A stretch of 64,000 bases of DNA from Terriglobia bacterium (GCA_020073385.1 JAIQFH010000034.1:16406-80405), one strand, 5' to 3'. Shown: positions 7,151 to 16,924, counted from the first letter of the stretch. Program-made: numbers and translations. The notes: generated from the sequence alone by a model not told the origin.

Positions 7151-9382
7151 CTACTTTAACTCCCTCTCAAAGTGCTCCACAATCATGGTGAACAGATGCA
7201 CGCGCGCATCTTTCCCTGCGATGCTGTGCGTCTTATTGGGATAAATCATCAGCCGGAACTGCTTGCCGGCGTTGATCAGCGCGTTAATCATTTGAATGCT
7301 GTTCTGGAAATGCACGTTGTCGTCGCTCGTTCCGTGCACCAGGAGCAAGGCCCCATGCAACTTGTCGGCTGACCTGGTCACATCCGACATTTCATATCCG
7401 GCCTTGTCGTCCTTGAGCAGCCCCATGTATCGCTCGGTGTAGATCGAGTCGTAGTTCGCCTGATTCGTCACCGGAGCCACGGCCACTCCGGCCTTGAAAC
7501 GGTCCGAGTGGGTCATCGCATAGAGGGTCATCGACCCGCCATTCGACCATCCCCAGATTCCGATGCGGTCTTTGTCGAGCTGCGGATACTGCTCCAACAG
7601 TTGATCCAGCGCCGTCAGCTGATCCTTCAGCTCGACCGCACCGAACTCGTGCCGGATCGCGGTCTGGAACTTGCGATCGCGTCCCGGCGTGCCGCGATTG
7701 TCGACCGAGAAAATGGCAAAGCCTTTGCGCGACAGGATCTCGTCAAATGGATCGGGAACGCCCTTGCGCACCGTTTGGCCCGCAGGACCACCATAGATGT
7801 TGATGATGAGAGGAATCTTGCCGCTCGCCGCGCCGTCGGGAGGCAGCAACAAGCGACCATACAGAATTGTCCCATCATCGGCCTTGAACTCGAGATACTT
7901 CGGCGCCCTCAGCCCGTACTCAGCAATCTCATCGTGAGCTTTCCAGACCGGATTGCAGGCTCCCCCCACCGCGCACAGCGACAAGACCGGCGAGGCCTGC
8001 GGGCCGAAGTAGGTCTGTGTGTAGTGCTTGCCGTCATCGCTGAAACTCGCGAGGTGAAACCCTCCTTCCGTGGTCAGGGCTTTGAACCCGGATCCATCAA
8101 GCTGAACCGAGTAGATCTGCGTCTGCCGCGGATCATCCTTATTCGCTTCGAAGAACACCGTACCCGACGCTTCGTCCACGCCCTTGATGCCCAGCACTTC
8201 GTAGTCGCCCTTCTCCAGTTGGCGCTCCAGCTTCGCATCCGCCGCCATCGGATTCTGTTTGTCGAAGCTGTAGAGGTAAATGTGCATGTTCCCATCGCGC
8301 CAGCTCGGCCATAGAAACTGCCAGCTCGATTTCAGAAACCGGATCTCGGTATGCTCGAAGTCGAACCATGCGCCATCGTGCGTCTCCGTCAGCACCAGCC
8401 GAGGCTTCCCGGACTTCGTGTCCACGAAATACAAATCCATCTTGTCTTCCGCGCGGTTCAGCACCTCGGCCCAGATCACGCCATCCTTCACCCATCCAAA
8501 TCGCGGGATGTAGAAATCTTCGTCTTTGGTCAGAGTGATCCACTTCGTTTTTCCCTTCTCCGCGTCCACCACGCCCAGCTTCACCACTGGATTCGGATCG
8601 CCCACCTTCGGATATTTCTCCTGATCCACGGTGGGATGCGTCGGCATCCAGTCGGTGATCGGATAGGTCGGAACACTCGTCTCATCCATGTGCAGGAACG
8701 CGATCTCCTTGCTATCCGGCGACCAGAAGTAATTGCTGCGCACAGCCAACTCCTCGGCATAGACCCAGTCGATGTCGCCGTTGAAGAGATTGTCCCCCGT
8801 ATCTTTGGTGAGCTGCTTCTCGTTCTTCCCACTTACCGAATTAACGTACAGGTTGTGTTTGCGTACATACGCAAGGTGGTTTCCATCGGGAGAAAACTTC
8901 GGATCTCCACTCGGATCCCCAGCCGACGTAAATTGAACCGCCGTCTCTGTCCCCAGGTCGTAAAGCCAGAGCTGCCCCTGGGAATCGAAGATCAGATGTT
9001 TCGAATCCGGAGCCCACAGGTACGCGGCCACGTGATAGCGCGTCAGCCGCTCCTTCTCCCGCTCGTTCTTTACCTTGTTCACATCCGGGTCGAGCTTCGC
9101 CAGCTTCGCCGCGCTGACCAGCACTTTCGCCTCTCCGGTGGCGGCATCCACGTACCACAATTCGCCCTTTTCGCCCTTCTCATCGCGCTGCACAAATGAG
9201 AGCTTCGCCCCGTCCGGACTCCATTCCGTGGTCTCCGGACCGCGCCCAGCGAGCCCTCCTGGCTGAAACAGGGCGTCAATGGTCAGGGGTTTGGTGGGGG
9301 TGGTTTGAGCGTTCGCCAAAGTGGAAATCAAGGAAAATGCGAACAGAGCAAAATAAAGAAGAAAGCGAGTCTTGCTTTGCAC
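7151..9382 (-). CDS. S9 family prolyl oligopeptidase, dipeptidyl-peptidase IV-like
   Basis: 743 aa. Residues 1-25 are a signal peptide (cleaved after ANA-Q). Residues about 40-480 form the DPP-IV beta-propeller, with the substrate-binding double Glu in DWVYAEEL (about residue 210). The C-terminal alpha/beta-hydrolase domain has the triad S613 in GWSNGGS, D687 in HGTSDDNVH and H719 in NKTHSI. This fits a periplasmic serine exopeptidase removing X-Pro dipeptides. The length is normal for bacterial DPP-IV. It is transcribed alone, divergent from the coiled-coil gene with a family E repeat between them. Confidence 0.93.
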   Translation of the reverse strand: MQSKTRFLLYFALFAFSLISTLANAQTTPTKPLTIDALFQPGGLAGRGPETTEWSPDGAKLSFVQRDEKGEKGELWYVDAATGEAKVLVSAAKLAKLDPDVNKVKNEREKERLTRYHVAAYLWAPDSKHLIFDSQGQLWLYDLGTETAVQFTSAGDPSGDPKFSPDGNHLAYVRKHNLYVNSVSGKNEKQLTKDTGDNLFNGDIDWVYAEELAVRSNYFWSPDSKEIAFLHMDETSVPTYPITDWMPTHPTVDQEKYPKVGDPNPVVKLGVVDAEKGKTKWITLTKDEDFYIPRFGWVKDGVIWAEVLNRAEDKMDLYFVDTKSGKPRLVLTETHDGAWFDFEHTEIRFLKSSWQFLWPSWRDGNMHIYLYSFDKQNPMAADAKLERQLEKGDYEVLGIKGVDEASGTVFFEANKDDPRQTQIYSVQLDGSGFKALTTEGGFHLASFSDDGKHYTQTYFGPQASPVLSLCAVGGACNPVWKAHDEIAEYGLRAPKYLEFKADDGTILYGRLLLPPDGAASGKIPLIINIYGGPAGQTVRKGVPDPFDEILSRKGFAIFSVDNRGTPGRDRKFQTAIRHEFGAVELKDQLTALDQLLEQYPQLDKDRIGIWGWSNGGSMTLYAMTHSDRFKAGVAVAPVTNQANYDSIYTERYMGLLKDDKAGYEMSDVTRSADKLHGALLLVHGTSDDNVHFQNSIQMINALINAGKQFRLMIYPNKTHSIAGKDARVHLFTMIVEHFERELK

Positions 9383-9436
9383 GAAGTAACCTCACGGATA
9401 AGAAGTGACGACGCCCGGACGAAGCAACGAGTTTAA

Positions 9437-9496
9437 CACCGAGCAACACAGAGTCTGCGCGGCTATCTCGGTGTTCCTTTGTGCACTCTGTGGTTC
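9437..9496. repeat. Dispersed repeat, family E
   Basis: ACACCGAGCAACACAGAGTC against GGTGTTCCTTTGTGCACTCTGTGG: an imperfect inverted repeat of the CACAGAG class, between the divergent DPP-IV and coiled-coil genes. Confidence 0.75.
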
Positions 9497-9539
9497 AGGC
9501 CTTTGGCCCTGCCTCGCGTGCTAAAATCAAAGCAGTCGG

Positions 9540-10664
9540 ATGCTTCCAGACATAGAAAATCTGCTCAAACTGCAAGACACAGACAAGGAAATTCGCCGCC
9601 TGCAGGATGAGGTCGCCGAACTCCCGAAACGTGTCGCCGTCATCGAGCAGAAACTCGCCGGCACCAAAGCCCAACTCGATAAAGCCCAGGCTGCGGTCAA
9701 AGCCGACGAGGCGGCCCGCCGCAAGTACGAAACCAACATCAGCGACCTGCGGGGAAAGATCTCCAAGTACCGCGACCAGTCCCTCGACGTAAAGACCAAC
9801 GAGCAGTACAAAGCCCTTCTGCACGAAATCCAGTTCGCCGAAAAGGAAATCGCAGCGAACGAAGACAAGATCCTTGAGCTGATGGTCAACGCCGATGCCC
9901 GCGACAAGGAAGTCAAAGCGGCGCAGGTGGAGCTGAAGGAGGAAATGGCCGAGATCGAGCAAGAGAAGGAACAGGCCCGGCAACGCACAGCCGTAGACGA
10001 AAAGCTACTGGCCGAGGAGCGAGCGAAGCGCAATCAGCTCCGGACCGGCGTTCGCGAAGACCTGCTGCGGCACTACGAGCGCGTCTCGAAATTCCGTGGC
10101 AGCGGCATCTCCGAGGTGCGCGATCACAAATGCATGGCCTGCCAGGTGATGTTGCGCCCGCAAACCTATAACGAAGTCCGGTCGGGCAAGGAGACCGTTG
10201 TGTGCGACTCCTGCCAGCGCATCCTCTATTTCAATCCAGCGGATGAGTTAGTTGAGAAGAAGGAGACGGTGCATCGGCCGAAGCGGCATCATCCCAAGAT
10301 CGACGCTCCACAGGCCTGGTACTACCGCCCTGAGTTCGCCGGAGATGGCGAGGTATTCCTCTGCCTTACGAATATCAGCGGCCAAGCCAGCCGGCGCGTT
10401 TACGACATTCACACTGGACGCCTGATCGGTGACATCCTCATCCGTGAAGGCGACTTCCGTCAGGCCTTTCCCGAAGACATTACCGGTTCCACGCGCCTGA
10501 ACGGCAACTGGTCAGAAGAAGAGCTCGACGGTTTCGGCGGCGAGCTTCCCATGGTGATTCTCGACTCGTTGCGCACCGACCTCGACGCCGCCCGCCACGA
10601 AGCCAGCTCCGGCTCGCATGTGAAACCCGCGGTTCCCGTCCCCACCGAACAAGCCACCCACTAG
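9540..10664 (+). CDS. Coiled-coil protein with C4 zinc ribbon (CdsZ-type) and an extra C-terminal domain
   Basis: 374 aa. Residues 1-180 are a long charged coiled coil (MLPDIENLLKLQDTDKEIRRLQDEVAELPKR...). C198-x2-C201 and C222-x2-C225 (CMACQVML...CDSCQRILYF) form the C4 zinc ribbon found at the end of this family, whose usual length is about 240 aa. Residues about 260-374 are an additional domain (APQAWYYRPEFAGDGEVFLCLTN...GDILIREGDFRQAFPEDITG) that I do not recognise. Members of the coiled-coil/zinc-ribbon family are annotated as putative nucleic-acid-binding or regulatory proteins; no function can be given here. Confidence 0.88.
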   Translation: MLPDIENLLKLQDTDKEIRRLQDEVAELPKRVAVIEQKLAGTKAQLDKAQAAVKADEAARRKYETNISDLRGKISKYRDQSLDVKTNEQYKALLHEIQFAEKEIAANEDKILELMVNADARDKEVKAAQVELKEEMAEIEQEKEQARQRTAVDEKLLAEERAKRNQLRTGVREDLLRHYERVSKFRGSGISEVRDHKCMACQVMLRPQTYNEVRSGKETVVCDSCQRILYFNPADELVEKKETVHRPKRHHPKIDAPQAWYYRPEFAGDGEVFLCLTNISGQASRRVYDIHTGRLIGDILIREGDFRQAFPEDITGSTRLNGNWSEEELDGFGGELPMVILDSLRTDLDAARHEASSGSHVKPAVPVPTEQATH

Positions 10665-10672
10665 AGATCAAT

Positions 10673-10714
10673 GTAGGGACAGCCGCCTCGGCTGTCCGTC
10701 GAGCGAAGCTCGAC
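10673..10714. repeat. Dispersed repeat, family D (GTAGGGACAGCCGCCTCGGCTGTCC)
   Basis: Hairpin GGACAGCCG-CCT-CGGCTGTCC followed by a second small hairpin GTCGAGCGAAGCTCGAC. Related copies are at 13204, 23291 and 51464. It lies at a convergent junction. Confidence 0.88.
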
Positions 10715-10775
10715 TCTATTCTTTTCAGTCTTCTGACAGTATCTTGCTAAACAAGAATTGGCCTTGTGCCTCGGG

Positions 10776-11165
10776 TTATCCGGTCGCTTCTTTGTGGAGC
10801 GTGGCCCGCACCGACCAAACCAGGCCGCCGCTAGCAAAGCAAGCGATCAACGCACCGAACCACGGCACGCCGCCATCGAACTGCTTCCCATCCCTGTCGT
10901 AATAAAGGGACCATTTTGGTTTTTTCAAGTACGTTCCGACAGGCATACTTCGTGGCAAGGAATCGGATGTCGCTCCTGCAACATATTCAGAAACTCGACC
11001 GTCTGGTCCCCGCAAATTGTATTTGGTTGAGTATCGGGAACCTCGAGTCGGAGGGACGTCCTCTGCGAATCTAGCCTGATGTAGGGCCGCAGCCATTAGC
11101 CACAGGCATGCGACCAAAAGCAAGCAGAAGAGGACGATTGGCCAGTTCGAGATAATACCTGTCAT
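10776..11165 (-). CDS. Small membrane protein, DUF3592-like
   Basis: 129 aa with one hydrophobic helix at residues about 8-28 (NWPIVLFCLLLVACLWLMAAAL) and a second at about 103-120. Between them lies a soluble stretch YSTKYNLRGPDGRVSEYV, then MPVGTYLKKPKWSLYYDRD. This layout (membrane helix, small beta domain ending in a V-x-Y/YYD motif, membrane helix) resembles DUF3592 proteins, but the match is by eye only. Function unknown. The gap to the divergent methyltransferase gene is about 175 bp. Confidence 0.65.
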   Translation of the reverse strand: MTGIISNWPIVLFCLLLVACLWLMAAALHQARFAEDVPPTRGSRYSTKYNLRGPDGRVSEYVAGATSDSLPRSMPVGTYLKKPKWSLYYDRDGKQFDGGVPWFGALIACFASGGLVWSVRATLHKEATG

Positions 11166-11341
11166 AGCGACTCAGACAGTATGCAGCTGAGGTCGCTCGG
11201 TTGCCGCATTACGACGGTAAGGTTCGGCTTCGAGCGAGCGGTGACGATCAAAATTGGTCGTTGTCACTCCTAGAAGACACTTCCGCGGCCGATTTGCGGA
11301 CGAGTGCTTATCTCGGAAGTGTCAGGCGTTACCATGTTCCC

Positions 11342-12532
11342 ATGCCCCCGAGTCCTGCACGGTCTGATTTCCCCAAAGTCAAAGTCTCTCCCCGCGGCGT
11401 GTCCCGCCTGAAATCAGGACATGTCTGGGTCTACCGCTCGGACGTGCTGGACGCGGACGGGATTCCTCCGGGCTCCCTCATAGCTGTCACGGATCAGCGC
11501 GGGAAACCGCTAGGCACGGCCCTCTACTCGAGTTCTTCGCAAATCGCGATCCGGATGATCTCTCACGAGCCCGTTCCTGATTTCCCGGCCCTGCTGCGCC
11601 GCCGCATCGCCGACGCGATCGCTTACCGAGAGAAACTCGTCCGCGACACCGACGCTTACCGGCTCATCTTCAGCGAAGCCGATTTTCTCCCCGGCCTCAT
11701 CGTCGACCGCTACAACGACATTCTTTCGCTTCAGATTCTTACCCAGGCGATCGACGCCAACCCTGTCCGCGAAACTGTCATCTCTGAATTAGTCAATCAA
11801 CTCAGCCCCGCGTCGGTGATCGAGCGAGTCGACCCACGCGTCCGCGAACTCGAAACCCTTCCGCCCCGCGCTTCCGGTCTCGTACACGGAGACAAGACCG
11901 CAACCACTTTCACCATGAACGGCGTGCAGTTCCATTTCGACGCCCTCGAAGGCCAGAAGACCGGAGCCTTCCTCGACCAGCGCGAGAACTACGCCGCGGC
12001 CGCTGAGTACGCTCACGGCAAGGCTCTCGATGTCTTTTGTTATCAGGGAGGCTTTGCGCTTCACCTGGCCCGGGTCTGCGACCAGGTGACTGGCGTCGAC
12101 AGCTCCCGTCCCGCGCTGGAAGTCGCCGATCAGAATGCCGCCCTCAACCGCCGCGAGATCGAATGGATAGAAGCCAACGCCTTCGACCTGCTGAAGGACT
12201 ACGCCGCGTCCAGCCAACAGTACGACACCGTGGTGCTCGACCCGCCCGCTTTCGCCAAGACGAAGCGGGATCTCGACTCCGCTCTCCGCGGCTACAAAGA
12301 ATTGAACCTGCGCGCGTTGAAGATGCTGCGTCCGGGCGGAGTGCTCGTGACCTGCTCTTGCTCCTATCACGTCAACGAATCCAGTTTCCTGGAGATGCTG
12401 GGCTCGGCGGCGCTTGACGCACATCGGACCCTGCGACTTCTTGAGGTCCGAGGGCAGGGAAAGGATCATCCCGTATTGCTGAATGTCCCCGAAACCGCAT
12501 ACTTGAAATGCGTCATAGGGCACGTAACATAA
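11342..12532 (+). CDS. Class I SAM-dependent rRNA methyltransferase, RlmI/RlmK-like
   Basis: 396 aa from the ATG at 11342. An N-terminal PUA domain (KVKVSPRGVSRLKSGHVWVYRSDV) is followed by an EEHD-type linker domain and a Rossmann methyltransferase: DVFCYQGGFALHLA (motif I), VVLDPPAFAKTKRDLD (motif IV) and VTCSCSYHV. RlmI methylates C1962 of 23S rRNA at C5; the family also contains close paralogues, so the exact base is not certain. A longer frame begins at 11201, but its extra 47 residues are not conserved-looking and the PUA domain starts properly at 11342. Confidence 0.88.
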   Translation: MPPSPARSDFPKVKVSPRGVSRLKSGHVWVYRSDVLDADGIPPGSLIAVTDQRGKPLGTALYSSSSQIAIRMISHEPVPDFPALLRRRIADAIAYREKLVRDTDAYRLIFSEADFLPGLIVDRYNDILSLQILTQAIDANPVRETVISELVNQLSPASVIERVDPRVRELETLPPRASGLVHGDKTATTFTMNGVQFHFDALEGQKTGAFLDQRENYAAAAEYAHGKALDVFCYQGGFALHLARVCDQVTGVDSSRPALEVADQNAALNRREIEWIEANAFDLLKDYAASSQQYDTVVLDPPAFAKTKRDLDSALRGYKELNLRALKMLRPGGVLVTCSCSYHVNESSFLEMLGSAALDAHRTLRLLEVRGQGKDHPVLLNVPETAYLKCVIGHVT

Positions 12533-12555
12533 AGCAAAATAAGGAAATCCAATAT

Positions 12556-12584
12556 TTGACAATAATACGCTCAACTTTTATGCT
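12556..12584 (+). promoter_or_regulatory. Sigma70-type promoter upstream of hsp20
   Basis: A consensus -35 TTGACA (12556-12561) is separated by exactly 17 bp from a -10 TATGCT (12579-12584) in an AT-rich gap. The hsp20 start lies 116 bp downstream, leaving a long leader. No CIRCE or sigma32-type element was seen. Confidence 0.75.
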
Positions 12585-12699
12585 TCTTTTACGCTAACCA
12601 TGCGTCTAATTTAGTGACCGCGCCAGGGCCTGTTGAGGCCAAATGCCGGTCAAAAATTCAAGTTCTGATCAAACACCATTTCTGAAGGAGGATTTAGCC

Positions 12700-13191
12700 A
12701 TGACCGTATTAACCCGTTGGGAGCCATTTCGTGAATTCAGCACGCTACAGGACCGCATGAACCGTCTGTTCCGCGAGTCCTTCAATGATGCTGGCCGGGA
12801 TGAATCCCTCACCACCTCGAGCTTTGCCCCCGCCGTTGATGTCTACGAAGATGAGCACAAGGTCGCATTGAAGATTGAAGTGCCCGGAATCGACGAGAAG
12901 GACATTGATGTCCGCGTGGAAAACAACACGCTGACCGTTCATGGCGAGCGCAAGATCGAGAAGGACGAGAAGGAAGAGAACTACCGTCGTGTGGAGCGTC
13001 AGTATGGCAGCTTCACCCGCACCTTCACTCTGCCCCAGACCGTGGACACCGAGAACGTCTCGGCAACCTACGACAAGGGCGTCCTGAGAATCACGCTGCC
13101 GAAGAAAGCCGAAGCGAAGCCGAAGCAGATCAAGGTCAACGTCGGCTCAGAAAAGCAGATCGAAGCCAAGGGCCCCAGCAAAGCCGCGTAA
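12700..13191 (+). CDS. Hsp20/alpha-crystallin small heat shock protein
   Basis: 163 aa from the ATG at 12700, chosen because a strong GAAGGAGG ribosome site (12684-12691) sits 8 nt upstream; an in-frame ATG at 12643 lacks one. N-terminal MTVLTRWEPFREFSTLQDRMNRLF is the class A sHSP start. The alpha-crystallin domain (residues about 40-135) includes VDVYEDEHKVALKIEVPGI and the closing YDKGVLRITLPKK with the G-V-L motif. It is an ATP-independent holdase and stands near clpB, with which it would cooperate in disaggregation. Confidence 0.96.
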   Translation: MTVLTRWEPFREFSTLQDRMNRLFRESFNDAGRDESLTTSSFAPAVDVYEDEHKVALKIEVPGIDEKDIDVRVENNTLTVHGERKIEKDEKEENYRRVERQYGSFTRTFTLPQTVDTENVSATYDKGVLRITLPKKAEAKPKQIKVNVGSEKQIEAKGPSKAA

Positions 13192-13203
13192 GACAACGCC
13201 CAC

Positions 13204-13288
13204 GTAGGGACAGCCGCCTCGGCTGTCCCGCGAAGGCGAAGCCAAGTGGCGCGGGAAGCGGATCTGCTGTAGAGGTGATCGCTTCCCG
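13204..13288. repeat. Family D repeat plus 9-bp-stem hairpin downstream of hsp20
   Basis: GTAGGGACAGCCGCCTCGGCTGTCC (13204-13228) is followed by a second hairpin with perfect arms CGGGAAGCG (13252-13260) and CGCTTCCCG (13280-13288) around a 19-nt loop. No T-run follows, so it is not a typical intrinsic terminator. Confidence 0.8.
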
Positions 13289-13324
13289 TGTTGCTGCAGA
13301 GTTCAGGAGCTTGGCAGTCGGCCA

Positions 13325-13870
13325 GTGTTGGCCGACAATGGGTCTGTGAAAGAAACTCTGGAAGCCATTAACAGGATGCAGGCCGACGGCGTAATCGAAC
13401 AGTACGCCATCGGAGGAGCGGTCGGAGCAACCTTTTACCTTGAGCCTGCCGCTACCCTCGACGTGGATGTTTTCGTGACTCTGCCGGCCGTCGAAGGCAG
13501 CTCGCTGTTAACGCTTTCTCCGATTTACGACTATCTGCGAGCACACGGTGGCACGGTGCGACACGAACACATTGTCGTCGGGGGATGGCCGGTCCAGTTT
13601 CTGCCTCCCGCCAATGACCTGGAACGTGAGGCGATCGCTGAAGCCGTGGAAACCACGGTTCAGGGAGTTTCTACCCGCGTGATGACCGCGGAGCATCTGG
13701 TGGCGATCGCTCTCGAAACCGGCAGAGCCAAAGACAACATCCGTATCTTGCAGTTCATTGAGCAAGAAGCAGTCAACCGCATCAAGTTAACTGACGTTCT
13801 CGAGCGCCAGGGTCTGACCAAGAAGTGGCAGGAATTCGAGCGAAGGTATCTGGAGGGGAACCGTGGGTAA
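13325..13870 (+). CDS. Nucleotidyltransferase-fold protein (AbiEii-like)
   Basis: 181 aa as drawn from the GTG at 13325; a GTG at 13346 (VKETLEAINRM) is an equally possible start. The core motif is AIGGAVGATFYLEP followed by LDVDVFV, the G-G-x-A ... D-x-D pattern of minimal nucleotidyltransferases, then VQFLPPANDLEREA and AEHLVAIALETGRAKD. This resembles the AbiEii/MenA-like group, whose members transfer nucleotides, in some cases acting as toxins. The 3' end overlaps the next ORF by 8 nt, so the two are probably co-translated. A toxin-antitoxin role is inference. Confidence 0.78.
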   Translation: MLADNGSVKETLEAINRMQADGVIEQYAIGGAVGATFYLEPAATLDVDVFVTLPAVEGSSLLTLSPIYDYLRAHGGTVRHEHIVVGGWPVQFLPPANDLEREAIAEAVETTVQGVSTRVMTAEHLVAIALETGRAKDNIRILQFIEQEAVNRIKLTDVLERQGLTKKWQEFERRYLEGNRG

Positions 13871-14144
13871 TCCAGAAATGCGAAAACAGCTTGCCTCACT
13901 GAGCTTCAGCGAGAAAGTTGAGATTCTCGAAAAGCTCAGGGATCGCAGCTTGGCTTTCGCTGCCGCGGGTCCGAGAGACCATCGCGTCCACCGGGCCGGT
14001 GGATTTTGCAAGTGTTCGGACTGGGAGCCATGTGGCTGCGGCCATCAGCCTCCTTATCATTGCATGTGGTGCTGTCAGGATCTCAGTATGGAGCAAGTAG
14101 CCATCGCCAAGAAGCGTGGCTTTTATTCAAGGGAAAAGAGATAA
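13863..14144 (+). CDS. Small partner of the nucleotidyltransferase with a Cys-rich tail
   Basis: 93 aa from a GTG that overlaps the end of the nucleotidyltransferase gene. Residues 1-36 ([29 protein letters not shown]) form an amphipathic helix of the type that often follows such nucleotidyltransferases. Residues 47-72 hold seven cysteines and two histidines ([20 protein letters not shown], then MWCCQD), which could bind a metal. The last residues [18 protein letters not shown] look like an ordinary helix. The change of character after AFAAAG may mark a frameshift or a fusion. The clpB start follows 5 bp later. Confidence 0.5.
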   Translation: MGNPEMRKQLASLSFSEKVEILEKLRDRSLAFAAAGPRDHRVHRAGGFCKCSDWEPCGCGHQPPYHCMWCCQDLSMEQVAIAKKRGFYSREKR

Positions 14145-14149
14145 GTATC

Positions 14150-16792
14150 ATGCCTATCCGTTGGGACAAATTCACCGTTAAGGCACAAGAAGCTGTCCAG
14201 CGCGCGAACGAGCTCGCCTCCGAGCACGGCAATCCCGAGCTGCAGCCGATTCATTTGCTTGCAGCACTGCTCGAAGACAAAGAAGGCATCGTTCCGCCGG
14301 TGCTCGAGAAGATCGGCATTGGTCCGCAGGCCGTTCTGAGCGAGGTCTACGCCGAAATCGAGAAGCTTCCGAAGGTTTCGGGACAGGCCTCTCAGGTCAC
14401 AATGTCGAACGACGTCAACAAGCTGCTTGAGCAGGCTTTCAAAGAAGCCAGCAACTTCAAGGATGAGTATGTCTCCACCGAGCACCTGCTGCTTGCGATC
14501 ACGCACCTGAAGCGCGACAAAGCGCAGCAGATCCTGGCGCAGTACGGGGCAACCTACGACGCGATCCTGAAGGCGCTCACGGTGGTTCGCGGATCGCAGA
14601 AGGTCACCGATCAGAATCCCGAAGCCAAGTACCAGGCGCTGGAGCGTTACGCTCGCGACCTGACCGAACTGGCGCGCCGCGGCAAGCTCGATCCAGTCAT
14701 CGGACGCGATGAAGAAATTCGCCGCGTCGTGCAGGTACTTTCGCGCCGCACCAAGAACAATCCCGTGCTGATCGGCGAACCCGGCGTTGGCAAAACCGCC
14801 ATCGTGGAAGGCCTGGCGCAGCGCATCATCTCGGGTGACGTTCCCGAAGTTCTCAAGAACAAGCGCGTCGTCGCGCTCGATCTCGGAGCGATGCTTGCGG
14901 GCGCGAAGTATCGCGGTGAGTTTGAAGACCGCCTAAAAGCCGTTTTGAAGGAGATCGAAGACTCGCAGGGCCAGATCGTTCTCTTCATTGACGAACTGCA
15001 CACGCTCGTCGGAGCCGGTGCGGCCGAAGGTGCCATCGACGCTTCGAACATGTTGAAGCCGGCGCTGGCTCGTGGCGAGCTCCGGGCTATCGGCGCGACC
15101 ACACTGAACGAGTATCGCAAGTACATCGAGAAAGACGCTGCGCTCGAACGCCGCTTTCAGATCGTCTTCGTTGGAGAGCCGAACGTTGAAGACACGATCG
15201 CGATCCTGCGTGGCCTGAAGGAAAAATACGAAGTCCATCACGGGGTGCGCATCAAGGATTCGGCCATCGTCGCCGCAGCGACGCTTTCGCACCGCTACAT
15301 TTCCGATCGATTTCTGCCGGACAAGGCCATCGATCTGATCGACGAAGCAGCGGCATCGCTGCGCATACAGATCGACTCGCTTCCGACCGACATCGATCAG
15401 CTCGAACGGCGCGCCACGCAACTAGAAATTGAGAAGCAGGCACTCAAAAAGGAAGACGATCCGAATTCGAAGGAACGGCTTGCGGTCATCGAGAAGGAAC
15501 TGGCTGAGATTCGCGAGAAATCGAATACCCTCAAGGCGAATTGGAAAAAGGAAAAAGATCTGATCGCGCGCATTCGGGCGCTGAAGGAAAAGATCGAACA
15601 ACTCAAGACCGAAGAGCAAGCCGAGTTACGCAAGGGCAACAATGAGCGCGTGGCGGAGATCCGCTATGGACTCATTCCTCAAGCCGAGCAAGAACTCGCC
15701 AAGCTCAGCAAGCAAATCGAGAGCCAGGGCAAGCAGCGCATGCTGAAAGAAGAAGTCGACGAAGAAGATGTCGCGCGCATCGTCTCCAAGTGGACGGGAA
15801 TTCCCGTCTCCAAGATGCTCGAAGGTGAGGTCAAAAAGCTGGTCACGATGGAAGAGCGCCTGCGCCAGCGAGTCGTCGGCCAGGATCCGGCGTTAGAACG
15901 CGTTGCCAACGCAATTCGCCGTTCCCGCGCAGGCTTGAGCGATCCCAAACGGCCTATTGGCTCGTTCATCTTTCTGGGTCCAACGGGCGTCGGCAAGACC
16001 GAACTTGCCCGCGCACTCGCCGAATTTCTGTTCGACGACGAACGCTCGATGATCCGCATCGACATGTCCGAGTACATGGAGAAGCACTCGGTCGCTCGCC
16101 TGATCGGCGCTCCTCCCGGATATGTGGGCTACGAAGAAGGCGGACAGCTTACCGAGCAAGTGCGTCGGCGTCCGTATTCGGTGGTGCTGTTCGATGAAAT
16201 CGAGAAGGCGCATCCGGATGTGTTCAACGTTCTGCTGCAGATCATGGACGATGGCCGGCTGACCGATGGCAAAGGCCGCGTGGTCGACTTCAAGAACACG
16301 ATCATCATTATGACGTCGAACATCGGGTCGCAGCTTTTGCAGGCCGAAGGCATTCGTTCGGACGCAGAGTTTGAGGTGGCGGCGCAACAGGTGCAGAACT
16401 TGTTGCACTCGCACTTCAGGCCGGAATTCCTGAACCGCGTGGACGATATCATCGTCTTCCGTCCGCTCGGAAAAGATCAGCTGGTCAAGATCATCGAACT
16501 GCGGCTGGAAGATGTTCGTCGCTTGCTGGCCGATCGCAAGATTTCGCTCGAGCTTACCGATGTAGCGAAAGAGCTGATCATGGCGCAAGGCTACGATCCG
16601 AACTTTGGTGCGCGTCCATTGAAACGCGCCATCCAGAAGCTCATTCAGGATCCGCTGGCGTTGAAGATTCTCGACGGAGAAATCTTGCACGGCGATCATG
16701 TGGTGGTAGATGCCGACAAGAAAGCGGGCAAGATGACCTTCGAAGTCAGCAAGCGCGTTGGGGAGAAGGAACCGACAAAAGCGAAGCGCTAA
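14150..16792 (+). CDS. clpB: ATP-dependent disaggregase ClpB
   Basis: 880 aa from the ATG at 14150 ([23 protein letters not shown]), the standard ClpB start. An N-domain with two Clp_N repeats (residues about 5-145) is followed by AAA1 with Walker A GEPGVGKT and Walker [23 protein letters not shown]. The coiled-coil M domain covers residues about 410-530 ([21 protein letters not shown]), and AAA2 has [21 protein letters not shown] and the sensor-2 motif [10 protein letters not shown]. ClpB rescues aggregated proteins with DnaK and small heat shock proteins. The full length matches the family. An upstream in-frame extension overlaps the small Cys-rich ORF and is not used here. Confidence 0.97.
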   Translation: MPIRWDKFTVKAQEAVQRANELASEHGNPELQPIHLLAALLEDKEGIVPPVLEKIGIGPQAVLSEVYAEIEKLPKVSGQASQVTMSNDVNKLLEQAFKEASNFKDEYVSTEHLLLAITHLKRDKAQQILAQYGATYDAILKALTVVRGSQKVTDQNPEAKYQALERYARDLTELARRGKLDPVIGRDEEIRRVVQVLSRRTKNNPVLIGEPGVGKTAIVEGLAQRIISGDVPEVLKNKRVVALDLGAMLAGAKYRGEFEDRLKAVLKEIEDSQGQIVLFIDELHTLVGAGAAEGAIDASNMLKPALARGELRAIGATTLNEYRKYIEKDAALERRFQIVFVGEPNVEDTIAILRGLKEKYEVHHGVRIKDSAIVAAATLSHRYISDRFLPDKAIDLIDEAAASLRIQIDSLPTDIDQLERRATQLEIEKQALKKEDDPNSKERLAVIEKELAEIREKSNTLKANWKKEKDLIARIRALKEKIEQLKTEEQAELRKGNNERVAEIRYGLIPQAEQELAKLSKQIESQGKQRMLKEEVDEEDVARIVSKWTGIPVSKMLEGEVKKLVTMEERLRQRVVGQDPALERVANAIRRSRAGLSDPKRPIGSFIFLGPTGVGKTELARALAEFLFDDERSMIRIDMSEYMEKHSVARLIGAPPGYVGYEEGGQLTEQVRRRPYSVVLFDEIEKAHPDVFNVLLQIMDDGRLTDGKGRVVDFKNTIIIMTSNIGSQLLQAEGIRSDAEFEVAAQQVQNLLHSHFRPEFLNRVDDIIVFRPLGKDQLVKIIELRLEDVRRLLADRKISLELTDVAKELIMAQGYDPNFGARPLKRAIQKLIQDPLALKILDGEILHGDHVVVDADKKAGKMTFEVSKRVGEKEPTKAKR

Positions 16793-16830
16793 GAGCGCAG
16801 AAGAATCGCAATCGCGGTGATTCCGAGCTG

Positions 16831-16917
16831 ACGCTGCATAGAAACCCTTCACCAAAGAGGAGCACAGAGGTTCACAGAGTAAACCTCGGTGTTCCTGCGT
16901 GCCCTCTGTGGTAAGAG
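16831..16917. repeat. Dispersed repeat, family E
   Basis: GACGCTGCATAGAAACCCTTCACC, then GAGGAGCACAGAGGTTCACAGAG and the inverted CCTCGGTGTTCCTGCGTGCCCTCTGTGG. It is the mirror image of the copy at 5211, including the GACGCTGCAT extension, and lies at the convergent clpB/YqeY junction. Confidence 0.85.
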
Positions 16918-16924
16918 CCGTTTA

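Noticed and set aside
13252..13288. The 9-bp-stem hairpin after hsp20 as an intrinsic terminator.
   Set aside because: The loop is 19 nt and no T-run follows the right arm.
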